Assembly: GCA_963786975.1 (NCBI GenBank) | Contig: CAWBBE010000005.1 | Coordinates: 620,001 to 684,000, forward strand | DNA from: Palsa-506 sp963786975 | GTDB lineage: Bacteria > Actinomycetota > Actinomycetes > Streptosporangiales > Streptosporangiaceae | Reading direction: 5' to 3' | Length of the DNA stretch: 64,000 bases | Shown here: positions 15,972 to 25,464 of the stretch, piece after piece | Position numbering within the stretch: the first letter of the stretch is position 1 | Layout: each line of letters begins with the position of its first letter | Notes under the pieces: generated by a model | Seen by the model: the letters and a program-made list of their open reading frames with translations, nothing else | The model's database searches: none | What the model was told of the DNA's origin: nothing | Position numbers and translations under genes: made by a program

Positions 15972-17467
15972 TGGCCTCGCATCTCGTCGTCGCGGCCGAA
16001 TGGCTGCTCGTCGCCACGGTGATGGTCGGCGCCGTGCCTCTAGTGGTCGCCAACTACCAGTTCGCGCTGGTCGCTGATCATTTCAGGCGGCTGCATTATG
16101 ACCGCTGCGCGCCGCTGTTCCCGCGCACCGCGATCCTGGTACCCGCGTGGAACGAGGCTGCGGTGATCGGGGCTTCCATTGAGCGGCTCATGTTGCTCGA
16201 CTACCCGCGCGACGCACTGCGGATCTTCGTCGTCGACGATGCGAGCACTGACGAGACACCGGAAGTGATCCGGGCCAAAGCCGTCAAGTACCCGGGAAAC
16301 GTTATACACCTGCGCCGCGAGGTAGGCGGCCAGGGCAAGTCGCATACCCTCAACCACGGCCTTGCCGTCATCCTCGCCGATGACTGGATGCAAGCGATCC
16401 TGATCATGGACGCGGACGTCATCTACGAACCGCAGTCGCTGCGGCGGATGACCAGGCACCTGGCCGATCCTGGAGTTGGCTCGGTGACGGGCTACATCAA
16501 GGAGGGCTGCCGCCCGGGGAACTATATGACCAGGTTCATCGGCTACGAGTACATCACGGCACAGGCGGCGGCACGGCGCAGCCAGAACGTGCTGGGCGTG
16601 CTCGCCTGCCTGGCAGGCGGTGCGCAACTGCATTCGCGCGCCAACATCGAGGCAATCGGCCGGATCGACTCGGCGTCACTGGCCGAAGACACGGTCACCA
16701 CCTTCCAGACTCAGCTGGCCGGGCGTCGCGTAATCTTCGAGCCGCATGCGACGGTGTGGGCGGAGGAACCGGGCGGCATCGCCGGGCTCTGGAAGCAGCG
16801 GCTGCGCTGGTCCCGCGGCAACATCCAGATCACCAGGCGGTTCCGTGGCCTGTGGTTCCGGCCACACGCCGGCCATCGGCTCGGCAGTATCAGCTTCGGC
16901 CTGTTCTGGTTCTCCCTGCTGCTGCTGCCGTTCATGATGATCTGCGCGTCCGCATCCCTCGTCACGCTTTTTTTCATCAACTACGCGCTGGCCTGGACTG
17001 TCTTCCACGTGCTGTGGATCACCAACGTCGTCACCTACGTGTTCATCACGTCGTTCGCGCTCCTCATCGACCCCGCCACTGGCAGGCATGTCTGGCGCGA
17101 GGCGCTCCTGTTTCCTGGCGCGATCAGCGTCATCATCATCGTCACGGCGGTGCTTTCCGACCCGATGCTGTGGCTGGCGGTGCACGTTCTCGGTCTTGTC
17201 AATGTCAAGCCCACCCTGACCGAGGTGCATGCGCTTGAGCTGTTCACTTACGTGTGGCTGGCGGGCTGCATGGGCGTCGCGTACCTCGCCAAGATCATCG
17301 AAACCCGCTGGCTCGGCAGGTTCATCAGCCCGGCATTGATCTATGTCGGCGGCTACGGCGCGCTGCTGTGCGCCATCACGCTTGCGGCTTTCGGCCGGGA
17401 ACTCCGCGGTGCCGAGGCGCACTGGGAAAAGACGGAGAAGACCGGGAGGATGGCGATGCCGGCCTGA
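15971..17467 (+). CDS. Membrane-bound processive family 2 glycosyltransferase
   Basis: 498 residues; ATG shares one base with the PHP stop (TGATG). An N-terminal helix (7-30) precedes the GT-A domain: D89/D90 in VVDDAST, DAD 147-149 (IIMDADVIY-like ILIMDADV), E239/D240 in LAEDT and QRLRW 276-280. These are the signatures of processive beta-glycosyltransferases (poly-GlcNAc, cellulose and hyaluronan synthases). Four or more helices follow (about 300-340, 355-375, 390-420, 430-470), enough to form a translocation channel. It is the likely polymerase of this operon; with an N-deacetylase upstream, a partly de-N-acetylated GlcNAc-type polymer is an attractive but unproven product. Confidence 0.9.
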   Translation: MASHLVVAAEWLLVATVMVGAVPLVVANYQFALVADHFRRLHYDRCAPLFPRTAILVPAWNEAAVIGASIERLMLLDYPRDALRIFVVDDASTDETPEVIRAKAVKYPGNVIHLRREVGGQGKSHTLNHGLAVILADDWMQAILIMDADVIYEPQSLRRMTRHLADPGVGSVTGYIKEGCRPGNYMTRFIGYEYITAQAAARRSQNVLGVLACLAGGAQLHSRANIEAIGRIDSASLAEDTVTTFQTQLAGRRVIFEPHATVWAEEPGGIAGLWKQRLRWSRGNIQITRRFRGLWFRPHAGHRLGSISFGLFWFSLLLLPFMMICASASLVTLFFINYALAWTVFHVLWITNVVTYVFITSFALLIDPATGRHVWREALLFPGAISVIIIVTAVLSDPMLWLAVHVLGLVNVKPTLTEVHALELFTYVWLAGCMGVAYLAKIIETRWLGRFISPALIYVGGYGALLCAITLAAFGRELRGAEAHWEKTEKTGRMAMPA

Positions 17468-17472
17468 CCGAG

Positions 17473-17604
17473 ATGCAGCCGCGGCCGGACTTCGACGACG
17501 AGGTCAGCGCCGACATCAGGTACGAACGAGGTCTTGCCGTCAAGGCAGCCATCGCCGTCGCGCTGGTTCTTGTCGTGATCGTCATCCGGATGGTCTTCAT
17601 CTGA
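17473..17604 (+). CDS. 43-residue single-pass membrane protein
   Basis: ATG 17473, five bases after the glycosyltransferase stop. The sequence has an acidic N-terminus (MQPRPDFDDEVSADIRYERG) and one strongly hydrophobic helix ending at the stop (AAIAVALVLVVIVIRMVF). The distribution predicts a type II or tail-anchored orientation. It resembles the small accessory subunits that sit beside exopolysaccharide synthases such as PgaD-like or AlgX-linked peptides in position only, with no recognised family. Probably a partner of the preceding synthase. Confidence 0.6.
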   Translation: MQPRPDFDDEVSADIRYERGLAVKAAIAVALVLVVIVIRMVFI

Positions 17605-17614
17605 GCGAGCTGCG

Positions 17615-19114
17615 TCACGACCCGGGGAACCGGCTTGACATCGTGAAGAAGTCACGCGACCAGTACGACGCGAAATAACGGCCCGTTCCGCCGACCATGT
17701 CGGGCAGCAGTGCCTTGCCGTTCGCCGCCGACGCGGCGCCCGAGCCGCTGTGCGGATCGTACGTGGCGAAGTCCACCCAGTCGGTATTGATGTCGAGTTC
17801 CATCGCGCGCACGGCGCCCGCCCGGACCAGCAGGTCCGCGAGCGTCGTGATGTTGAGCCCGGGGCCGCCGACGTAGACCAGCGCGCCGTTTCTGGTGATG
17901 CCCACCCCGGACCGCCAGACGTAGACCGAGTTGCCGAGCGTGAAGCCCCACTTCGTGGTGTCGTTGGGGTTGAGCCCCGGAACGGCCTTGCCGTGATCGA
18001 CCAGCAGGGCGAGGTTCTGCCGGACCGAGGCCACGTTCGGGCCCATCCTGACGCCCCTGCCCCAGTCGGCGATGTTGGCTGAGCCGTTGCGGTAGATGAC
18101 GAACGACGCAGCGCCCTTCCGCAGCGGCGCGACAGCCTTGCCGTCGGTGTAGTAGCCGCCCTCCGCGTTCTGCATGAGGAAACCGGCGTTGAAGGCGGCG
18201 ACCACGCTCTTTGCGCTGGCCTTGCCGACCGGCGCGGTGTGCGGGTACGGCCCGCCGCCCGGGATGGTGCTGCCGGAATAGAGCGTGGCCCGCAGCAGCT
18301 TCGTGTCCATCCAGGCCACGCCGGTCACCAGGCTCGTGTGCACGCCGTCAGGGCGCACCCAGGTCGTGTAGACGGCGGGAATCCCGCCGACCAGCCGCCC
18401 GGCCGGGCGCCAGACTCCCTCGCCCTTCAGTTCGTGCTTGGCCGGGGATGTCATCCTGGCCGGGCGCCGCAGGTGCGCGGGCGCCCGCGCGGATTTCGGC
18501 TGGCCACCCGGCTGGCCGGCGCCCGGGGCAGCGGGGATGGAACCATTGGCCGGAGTCCCGCCCACCGGTGGCGGATGAGACGAGTACCAGGCGTTCTCGG
18601 CCCAGTTGACGACCGGGCTGGCGCCATGGTCGCGGGCCCACTCGGCGAACCGCGCGCCGACCGAATTGCCGAGGCTCGGGTTGGTCAGCGCACTGCCCAG
18701 CGACACCCAGGCCGGCGTGAGCAGGACGACGACGGCGACGAAGACGGTAAGGACCGGATGGCGGCCGACGATCGTCCGCCGTGCCTTCCTGGTGGCCCGC
18801 CGGCCAGCCCGGCGCTCAGCGCGGCGGCCCAGGAAGGAGCGGATGATGTCGATCAGCTGCGGATCGGAGTCAGCCGGCAGCATCCAGCCCGGCTGAGCGC
18901 GGCGCTGCTCACCGGCGCCCGGCCGGCCGGCGCCCGACGGGCCGGATCCCGGCCAGTCGGCTCCGGGCCGGTCAGTTCCCGGCCAGCCGGATCCCGGCCA
19001 GTCAGTTCCCGGCCAGTCAGCTCCCGGCTGGTCAGCTCCCCGCTGGTCCTGGGGTGCCGATTGCTGGTGGTCCTGCAGCCGGAATCCCCCCCGGCCACGC
19101 TGGCTATGCGTCAC
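17615..19114 (-). CDS. Phosphodiester glycosidase (NAGPA/DUF2233) membrane-anchored protein
   Basis: 499 residues. The N-terminal 60 residues are a run of Trp/Pro/Gly/Asp pentads (GTDWPGSGWPGTDRPG), encoded by diverged 15-base repeats. A basic stretch and one helix (VLTVFVAVVVLLTPAWVSL) follow, then an extracytoplasmic domain. The C-terminal half carries the family blocks: VAAFNAGFLMQNAEGGYYTDG, SFVIYRNGSANIADWGRGVRMG, RNGALVYVGGPGLNITTLADLL and the AMELDINTDWVDF strand. The domain is related to the uncovering enzyme that hydrolyses GlcNAc-1-phosphodiesters and is common in bacteria near wall or exopolysaccharide genes. It ends 11 bases from the small membrane gene on the other strand, so the two operons converge here. 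Confidence 0.8.
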   Translation of the reverse strand: MTHSQRGRGGFRLQDHQQSAPQDQRGADQPGADWPGTDWPGSGWPGTDRPGADWPGSGPSGAGRPGAGEQRRAQPGWMLPADSDPQLIDIIRSFLGRRAERRAGRRATRKARRTIVGRHPVLTVFVAVVVLLTPAWVSLGSALTNPSLGNSVGARFAEWARDHGASPVVNWAENAWYSSHPPPVGGTPANGSIPAAPGAGQPGGQPKSARAPAHLRRPARMTSPAKHELKGEGVWRPAGRLVGGIPAVYTTWVRPDGVHTSLVTGVAWMDTKLLRATLYSGSTIPGGGPYPHTAPVGKASAKSVVAAFNAGFLMQNAEGGYYTDGKAVAPLRKGAASFVIYRNGSANIADWGRGVRMGPNVASVRQNLALLVDHGKAVPGLNPNDTTKWGFTLGNSVYVWRSGVGITRNGALVYVGGPGLNITTLADLLVRAGAVRAMELDINTDWVDFATYDPHSGSGAASAANGKALLPDMVGGTGRYFASYWSRDFFTMSSRFPGS

Positions 19115-19263
19115 GGCCGCCTGCTCTGTAGCTCATGGCAGTCCTGATCAGCACGGCAGCGGGCCCTGGCCGCCCGTTGACGTAGCGCATCTTATGGAGG
19201 CTACCCGGGTTTCATTAAGCCGGAATGACGACCCGCCTGGCAGACGGCCTGCTGGCCGCCGCG

Positions 19264-20832
19264 CTAGGGCCCGAGGTCGGACAGCACGCCGGCGAGTTGG
19301 CCGACCGCCGCGCCGATCCAGGGCAGCGACAACGGATCACAGACCTCAAGCGCGGCCTCGCGCTGCCGCGCCGAGTCGCCATAGAGCAGGCCGGTGGCCA
19401 CCCGGATCCGCAGCGCGCCGTCGTCCTCGCCGAACGCGCTGGCGGGCAGCACCCCGGTCCCGTAGCGCTCCAGCAGATGCCTGGTCAGGCCCTCGCCGGT
19501 GGTCACGCCGCGCTTGTCGCGCAGGTGATCGCGCCACGGCCGGAAATCCGGATAGACGTAGAAGGCCGCCTCCGGCGGCCGCACCAGCAGCCCGGCTGCG
19601 GCAAAGGCGGCGGCCACCGCGCGGGCAACAGCTGCGTGCAGGGACCGGCTCCGGGCAATCCGTTTCAGAATCTCCGGAGGCTCGGCGAACGCATAGGCTG
19701 CCGCCTGCTGAATGGGCGCGGCTGGCGCGGACCAGATCTCGCTGGCGACACCCAGCAGCCGGTCCCGCAGCGCACGGCTGCCGGGCGTGCCGTCCGGCAG
19801 CCGTGCCACCCCGATCCGCCAGCCGCCGACGGCCAGGCTCTTGCTGAGCGCGGTGGTCACGACCGTGCGGTGCGGCGCGACGGCAGCCGGGCTGAGCACC
19901 GGGGCGGCCGGATCGTGCACGAGGTCCCGGTAGATCTCGTCGGAGATGATTATCAGGTCGTGCCGCTCGGCGACCTCGCACAACGCGCGTACCGTATCCG
20001 GCCTGGCCAGGGTGCCGGTCGGATTGTCGGGCAAGGTGACGATCACCGAGCGAACCGGCCGGCCAGCCCGCGCCGCCGCGCCGGCGGCCCGGTCCAGCAG
20101 GCCCGGATCGCAGATGCCGCCCTCGCCGGGCCGCGCGGGCACGAAATGGGCGCGGTGGCTGGCCAGGCCTGCCTGCGCCGCATAGCTCACCCAGCTGGGC
20201 ATCGGCACCGCGACGTCCGCGCCGATCGCCAACTGCAGCGCGAACACCAGCGGCTTGCTGCCGGGGCCGCAGACCACGGCATCCTGGCTGGTCGGCAGGC
20301 CGCGGCGGGCCCAGTAGCCGGCCGCTGCCGCGCGCAGCGCGGGCAGTCCCGCCACCGGCCCGTAGCCGTTGCACCCGGCCGCCGCCGACAGCTGGTCGCG
20401 GAGTTCCGGCAGCACCGGCAGCCCGGCCTCGCCGAAGGCGAGCGGCAGCACGGCCTGGCCGCGGCGGCGGCGCTCGGCGATGGCCTCGTTGGCGGCCAGG
20501 GTGGCCGAGATGGTGGCCGGAAAGGCGCCCGGGGCGGGGACGGCGCGGACCCGGGCGGCCCTGGCCGGCCTGGCCGGGGCGTGCTGCGCCGGGGGGGCGG
20601 CTCTGGCCGGGAGGGCCGCCGCCGGGGCGGGCCTGGCCGGGGCGGGCCTGGCCGGAGCGGGCCTGGCCGGGAGGGCCGCCGCCGGCGCGGTGCGGGACGG
20701 GGTGGTGCGAGACGGGGCCGTGCTCGCCGGGACGGCGGTGACCGGAGCGCCGGCGACTGAGAATGATGGGCCTGGTACGGGCGTGGCTATTACGGTCAGC
20801 GGCGTGGAATCCGCTGGCCTGGCATGCGGCAT
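19264..20832 (-). CDS. Class I/II PLP-dependent aminotransferase with low-complexity leader
   Basis: 522 residues from ATG 20832. Residues 1-95 are an Ala/Pro/Arg-rich repetitive leader (units like PARPAPARPAPARPA) with no recognisable fold. The enzyme begins at about FPATISATLAANEAIAERR. Fold-type I landmarks: GYGPVAGLPALRAAAAGYW, CGPGSKPLVFALQ, DNPTGT, IIISDEIYRDLVHD, the PLP lysine in TALSKSLAVGGWRIG, and the substrate arginine in LRIRVATG. Similar to aspartate/aromatic aminotransferases; substrate not determinable. The true start may lie after the leader. It is divergent from a LysR regulator gene 155 bases away, the classical arrangement for regulator and target. Confidence 0.82.
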   Translation of the reverse strand: MPHARPADSTPLTVIATPVPGPSFSVAGAPVTAVPASTAPSRTTPSRTAPAAALPARPAPARPAPARPAPAAALPARAAPPAQHAPARPARAARVRAVPAPGAFPATISATLAANEAIAERRRRGQAVLPLAFGEAGLPVLPELRDQLSAAAGCNGYGPVAGLPALRAAAAGYWARRGLPTSQDAVVCGPGSKPLVFALQLAIGADVAVPMPSWVSYAAQAGLASHRAHFVPARPGEGGICDPGLLDRAAGAAARAGRPVRSVIVTLPDNPTGTLARPDTVRALCEVAERHDLIIISDEIYRDLVHDPAAPVLSPAAVAPHRTVVTTALSKSLAVGGWRIGVARLPDGTPGSRALRDRLLGVASEIWSAPAAPIQQAAAYAFAEPPEILKRIARSRSLHAAVARAVAAAFAAAGLLVRPPEAAFYVYPDFRPWRDHLRDKRGVTTGEGLTRHLLERYGTGVLPASAFGEDDGALRIRVATGLLYGDSARQREAALEVCDPLSLPWIGAAVGQLAGVLSDLGP

Positions 20833-20987
20833 GCTGGCTCAGCTCCTGGGCTGTGGCGCGGGGAGGCGTGGATGTGCGGAAGAGCCGGCCGATGGTTTGC
20901 TTGCTCCTACCGGCGCGCTCACTAGCCTGTATGCCATCCAGGATTAGTACAAGAAGCTATTTCGCATGTAGAGCGTAAGCTAAACTT

Positions 20988-21905
20988 ATGCTCGACTCGC
21001 ACCGGCTGCGGTTGCTGAAGGAATTCGCCGAGCGCGGCACGATCGTGGCGACGGCGGCCGCCCTCGGCTACACGCCGTCCGCGGTCTCCCAGCAACTCGC
21101 CACGCTGGAGCGGGAGGCCGGGGTAACGCTGCTCGACCGGACCGCCCGGGCCGCTGAGCTCACCGACGCCGGGCGGCGGCTCGCCGGGCATGCCGAGCGA
21201 ATCCTGGCCATGATCGAGGAAGCCGAGGCCGACCTGTCCGCGCGCGAGCCGGCCGGGCTGGTGACGATCGCTGCCTTCCCGACCGCTGCCGTCGCCTTCG
21301 CGCCGGCGCTGTCTCGCAGCGTGCGGGCCTACCCGGGACTCAAGCTGCTGCTCAGGCAGAGCCAGCACGGCGAGGGACTGCGCCGGGTCCGGACCGGCGA
21401 GGCCGACGTGGCGCTGGTCGACGACTGGTCCGGCCGGCTGGCCGCGGGCGGCGACCGGGCGCTGCGGTTCTACCTGCTGATTCATGATCCGCTTGTGCTG
21501 GTGGTGCCGCGCCGTCATCCGGCCGCGGACCAGTCCGTCCCGGTCGACCTGCGCTGGCTGCGCGACGAAGCCTGGCTCGCCGGTCCGGCCGGGGAGCCGT
21601 CCAGGCAGGCGGTGGACCGGCTGCTTGCCGGGGTCGGCGGCGCGGCGCCAGTGCCGTGGGAGTTCGAGGGGCTCGGCACCATCCTCAGCCTGGTGGCCAG
21701 GGGAATCGGGATCGCCGCGCTACCGCGGCTGGCGCTGGCCGCGGGGGAGCGCCGGGTCGCGGTCCGTGAGCTGCCTGGCGCCGGGCTCGACCGTGATGTC
21801 TACGCCGTGGCCAGGGCGTCCAGCGTGCGCAGGCCCTCGGTGGCGGCCATCCTGGCCGCCATCCACACGGCCGCGTCGCACCTGGCCGCGCACCGCCCGG
21901 CCTAG
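20988..21905 (+). CDS. LysR-family transcriptional regulator
   Basis: 305 residues. The N-terminal winged helix-turn-helix is typical (RLRLLKEFAERGTIVATAAA, YTPSAVSQQLATLEREAGV, LTDAGRRLAGHAERIL), followed by a periplasmic-binding-protein-like effector domain (GLVTIAAFPTAAVAFAPALS, DVALVDDW, LVARGIGIAALPRLALA). The start ATG comes directly after a TAAACT box (20981-20986), and no Shine-Dalgarno sequence is visible. Divergent from the aminotransferase gene, its likely target. An effector cannot be proposed from sequence. Confidence 0.9.
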   Translation: MLDSHRLRLLKEFAERGTIVATAAALGYTPSAVSQQLATLEREAGVTLLDRTARAAELTDAGRRLAGHAERILAMIEEAEADLSAREPAGLVTIAAFPTAAVAFAPALSRSVRAYPGLKLLLRQSQHGEGLRRVRTGEADVALVDDWSGRLAAGGDRALRFYLLIHDPLVLVVPRRHPAADQSVPVDLRWLRDEAWLAGPAGEPSRQAVDRLLAGVGGAAPVPWEFEGLGTILSLVARGIGIAALPRLALAAGERRVAVRELPGAGLDRDVYAVARASSVRRPSVAAILAAIHTAASHLAAHRPA

Positions 21906-21929
21906 GAGCATGGCCGCGTAGACGTGGCT

Positions 21930-21961
21930 GCGCGCCGCCCGGCCTGAGCCGGGCGGCGCGC
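21930..21961 (+). terminator. Strong stem-loop after the LysR gene
   Basis: Perfect 14-base arms GCGCGCCGCCCGGC (21930-21943) and their complement (21948-21961) with a CTGA loop. It starts 25 bases after the regulator stop and about 105 bases from the stop of the converging papain-fold gene, so it may serve both. No U-run, as is usual for high-GC actinobacteria. Confidence 0.65.
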
Positions 21962-22066
21962 CTTGCGGCTGCGCCGAGTCCGGCGCCCCCCTCGGGTGCC
22001 GGCTGCGCCGTTCCCCCTGGCCCGGCCCGGCTTGGCCGTGCGCCTTCTCGCCGCCCGCCGCCCGCC

Positions 22067-22870
22067 TTACGGAATCGGCAGCGCGCTGCCGGTCAGGGCC
22101 TGGTAGGCGGCCGCGAGCTCAGCCTGGTCGACGCCCTGCTCGAACCCGTTGGTGCCCAGGTGCTCGGGCCAGATCGCGACCCAGGCCTCCTCGACGAGCG
22201 GCTGGCCCTGAACCACGCCATCCCAGAACGACTCGGCGAACTCAGTCTCCTTGGCCCAGGTAATGAACTTGATGTCCGACGAGTAGCCGCCACCGAGAAT
22301 CGCGTGACCGCCCTCAACCGGGGAGCCGGCCACGTCCGACCACGGCTTGCCGTCGGCGAACTCCTGCTGGTTCGCCTGCAGCACGTTGATGCCCAGCCAC
22401 AGCCCGCCGAAAATGGCCAGCGCGGCCTTCACCTCGTCCATCTGGGTGTGGTCGACCTTGGCGAATGCGATCACCTTCACGCCGTCCGGGCCGCCATTGG
22501 ACTGCAGGTACTCCAGGCCGGTCTGGACGTCCATGCCCTGGTCGGCGTTGCTTCCCGGGCCGTTCGTGTCCGGGCTGCCGTTCGGGTCGAAGTCCGGGTT
22601 CTGCGTCTGGTAGAACTGCCAGACCTGGTCCTGGGTCGGGTAGTACTCGGTCGACAGGTGCGAGGTGACCAGTCGGCGCATGTTTGCCCAGGTGACAGCG
22701 TTGCAGTCGCCAACGGAGTCGTTGCCGAGCAGCTGCCAGCCGGAGAGATCAGCGAGATAATCCTCTTCGGCCGGGTGCGTCGGAACCCCGTCAGGACCCC
22801 TGCGGAGGAAGCTCCCGAGCCGCAGCGCGGGCGCGTTCTTTCGTGGCCGGCGGCCATACCTGTACGACAT
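22067..22870 (-). CDS. Papain-fold (C1-like) cysteine-peptidase-type protein
   Basis: 267 residues from the ATG complementary to 22868-22870, chosen because AAGGAAGGA lies just upstream on the coding strand. Features: LLGNDSVGDCNAVTWANMRRL with a conserved-looking cysteine at the start of a helix (Gln/Asn-X-Gly-X-Cys style), and a later EGGHAILGGGYSSDIKFITW segment offering the catalytic His, followed by EEAWVAIWPEHL. This Cys-then-Gly-His order and the Trp-rich strands match papain/C39-like folds found in actinobacterial proteins of unknown role. No signal peptide or membrane helix. The basic N-terminus (YRYGRRPRKN) is notable. Peptidase activity is inference. Confidence 0.5.
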   Translation of the reverse strand: MSYRYGRRPRKNAPALRLGSFLRRGPDGVPTHPAEEDYLADLSGWQLLGNDSVGDCNAVTWANMRRLVTSHLSTEYYPTQDQVWQFYQTQNPDFDPNGSPDTNGPGSNADQGMDVQTGLEYLQSNGGPDGVKVIAFAKVDHTQMDEVKAALAIFGGLWLGINVLQANQQEFADGKPWSDVAGSPVEGGHAILGGGYSSDIKFITWAKETEFAESFWDGVVQGQPLVEEAWVAIWPEHLGTNGFEQGVDQAELAAAYQALTGSALPIP

Positions 22871-23027
22871 TCGCGTGTCCTTCCTTGCCTGGCAGAACGT
22901 CGGCCCCCGATCCCGGCACAACGCCGGGCGCTAGACCTTTGTAAAGATAGAGCGCTAACGCGCTGGCCTGATACGCGCCGCACGAAGATCTTCCCAGCCC
23001 CGCCGCCGCCCGCCCGCTGCGGCTTCC

Positions 23028-23081
23028 CATGATCACGGAGGATCCGGCTTGCCAGGACGTGCTGGATCCTCCGTGATCATG
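23028..23081 (+). repeat. Perfect 18-base inverted repeat, 18-base loop
   Basis: CATGATCACGGAGGATCC (23028-23045) is exactly mirrored by GGATCCTCCGTGATCATG (23064-23081). It begins 15 bases beyond the stop of the aldo/keto reductase gene on that gene's downstream side. It could act as a terminator, but the arms are less GC-rich than other stems in the window and carry TGATCA and GGATCC palindromes, which is more like a dispersed palindromic element or a protein-binding site. Confidence 0.7.
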
Positions 23082-23095
23082 AATGACCACGCGGC

Positions 23096-24149
<1,054 letters not shown>

Positions 24150-24241
24150 GATTCGAACCTTATCGATCAGCCTGACGAGCACCGGGCCAATCGGCCGGAT
24201 CGGTGACCTCACGCCGGCCGGCTGGCCGGCGTTTACATGAT

Positions 24242-24850
24242 GTGACAGTGAAACCCTTTGAGCAGATCATCGACGAGCACGGGCCAGCGGTCCTGCGGGT
24301 GTGCCGGGCAATGCTGAATCCGGTCGACGCGGACGACGCGTGGTCCGAGACGTTCTTGTCGGCCCTGCGCGCGTATCCGCAGCTCAGGCCCAACAGCAAC
24401 ATCAGGGCCTGGCTGGTGACGATCGCGCACCGCAAGGCGGTAGACCGTCATCGCGCGATCGCTCGCGGGCCGGTCCCGGCTGCGGTGGTGCCCGAGCGTC
24501 CGGCGAGCTACGGCAATCCCGTTGAGCCCGACGACGCGCTGCGGGAGGCGCTGCGGGCGCTGCCGCCCAAGCAGCGCGGCGCGGTGGCCTACCACTACCT
24601 CGCCGACCTCCCCTACCAGCAGGTCGGCGAGCTCCTGGGCACCAGCGAGGCCGCCGCGCGGCGCAGCGCGGCCGACGGCATCGCCGCCCTCCGCAGCACC
24701 TATCAGCCCGGCCAGCCCGGCCAGCCCGGCCAGGACGGCCAGCCCGGCCGGGACGGCCGCCCCAGCCGCCCCGGCCAGCCCCGCCAGGACGGCCAGCCGG
24801 GCCGGCCCGGCCAAGCCCACCACCCCGACCAGCAGGAGACAGCACGATGA
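24242..24850 (+). CDS. Sigma-70 family (ECF-like) sigma factor
   Basis: 202 residues from GTG 24242 (GTG 24248 also possible; no Shine-Dalgarno, perhaps leaderless). Region 2 is FEQIIDEHGPAVLRVCRAML with DAWSETFLSALRAY and NIRAWLVTIAHRKAVDRHR; region 4 is LPPKQRGAVAYHYLADLPYQQVGELL with the recognition helix GTSEAAARRSAADGIAALR. After residue 155 comes a Gly-Gln-Pro-rich repetitive tail of about 45 residues (GQPGQPGQDGQPGRDG) that is not part of the fold. The stop overlaps the ogt start (ATGATGA context), and a 2OG-Fe oxygenase follows. A sigma factor leading two alkylation-repair genes suggests an adaptive-response regulator (inference). Confidence 0.8.
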   Translation: MTVKPFEQIIDEHGPAVLRVCRAMLNPVDADDAWSETFLSALRAYPQLRPNSNIRAWLVTIAHRKAVDRHRAIARGPVPAAVVPERPASYGNPVEPDDALREALRALPPKQRGAVAYHYLADLPYQQVGELLGTSEAAARRSAADGIAALRSTYQPGQPGQPGQDGQPGRDGRPSRPGQPRQDGQPGRPGQAHHPDQQETAR

Positions 24851-25464
24851 TGACCACCATCCAGCCCGACGCCAGCTTCCTCGCCCCGCTGGCTACCGCG
24901 GACGACCGCGGCTTGCAGGCACTCCGGGCCCGGCTGGCCGAGGAGGCAGCGCGCGACGGCATCCTCGACGTGGCCTACCGCACCATCGACACGCCGGTCG
25001 GCGAGCTGCTGCTCGCCGCGACCGAGCGCGGCCTGGTCCGGGTCGCTTACCCGGCGCAGGACCACGATGCCGTGCTGTCCGCGCTGGCCAGCCAGGTCAG
25101 CCCGCGCGTACTGCACGCGCCGGCCCGGCTGGATCCGGTAGCGCGCCAGCTCGACGAGTATTTCGCCGGCACCCGGCAGGCCTTCGGGGTGCACCTCGAC
25201 CTGCAGCTCGCGCACGGGTTTCGCCGGGTCGTCCTTGAGCACCTGACGCAGATCGGCTACGGCAGCACCGCCAGCTACGGCGCGGTGGCAGCCGCCTCGG
25301 GCAGTCCCGCGGCGGTCCGCGCGGTCGGTACGGCCTGTGCCCGGAACCCGCTTCCGGTCGTCATACCGTGCCACCGGGTGGTGCGCGGCGATGGCTCCAT
25401 CGGCCAGTACGCGGGCGGCGCCGAGGCGAAGCGGGCGCTACTGGAACTGGAGGCAGCGGCATGA
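24847..25464 (+). CDS. ogt: Methylated-DNA--protein-cysteine S-methyltransferase
   Basis: 205 residues. The active-site block VVIPCHRVVRGDG holds the acceptor cysteine (PCHR). The helix-turn-helix with the arginine finger is YGSTASYGAVAAASGSPAAVRAVGTACARNP, and the C-terminus IGQYAGGAEAKRALLELE is canonical. The N-terminal domain (IDTPVGELLLAATERGLVRVAY) is also complete. The first 40 residues are an extra helical segment. It irreversibly accepts methyl groups from O6-methylguanine in DNA. Coupled to the upstream sigma gene by a short overlap and to the downstream oxygenase by ATGA. Confidence 0.92.
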   Translation: MMTTIQPDASFLAPLATADDRGLQALRARLAEEAARDGILDVAYRTIDTPVGELLLAATERGLVRVAYPAQDHDAVLSALASQVSPRVLHAPARLDPVARQLDEYFAGTRQAFGVHLDLQLAHGFRRVVLEHLTQIGYGSTASYGAVAAASGSPAAVRAVGTACARNPLPVVIPCHRVVRGDGSIGQYAGGAEAKRALLELEAAA

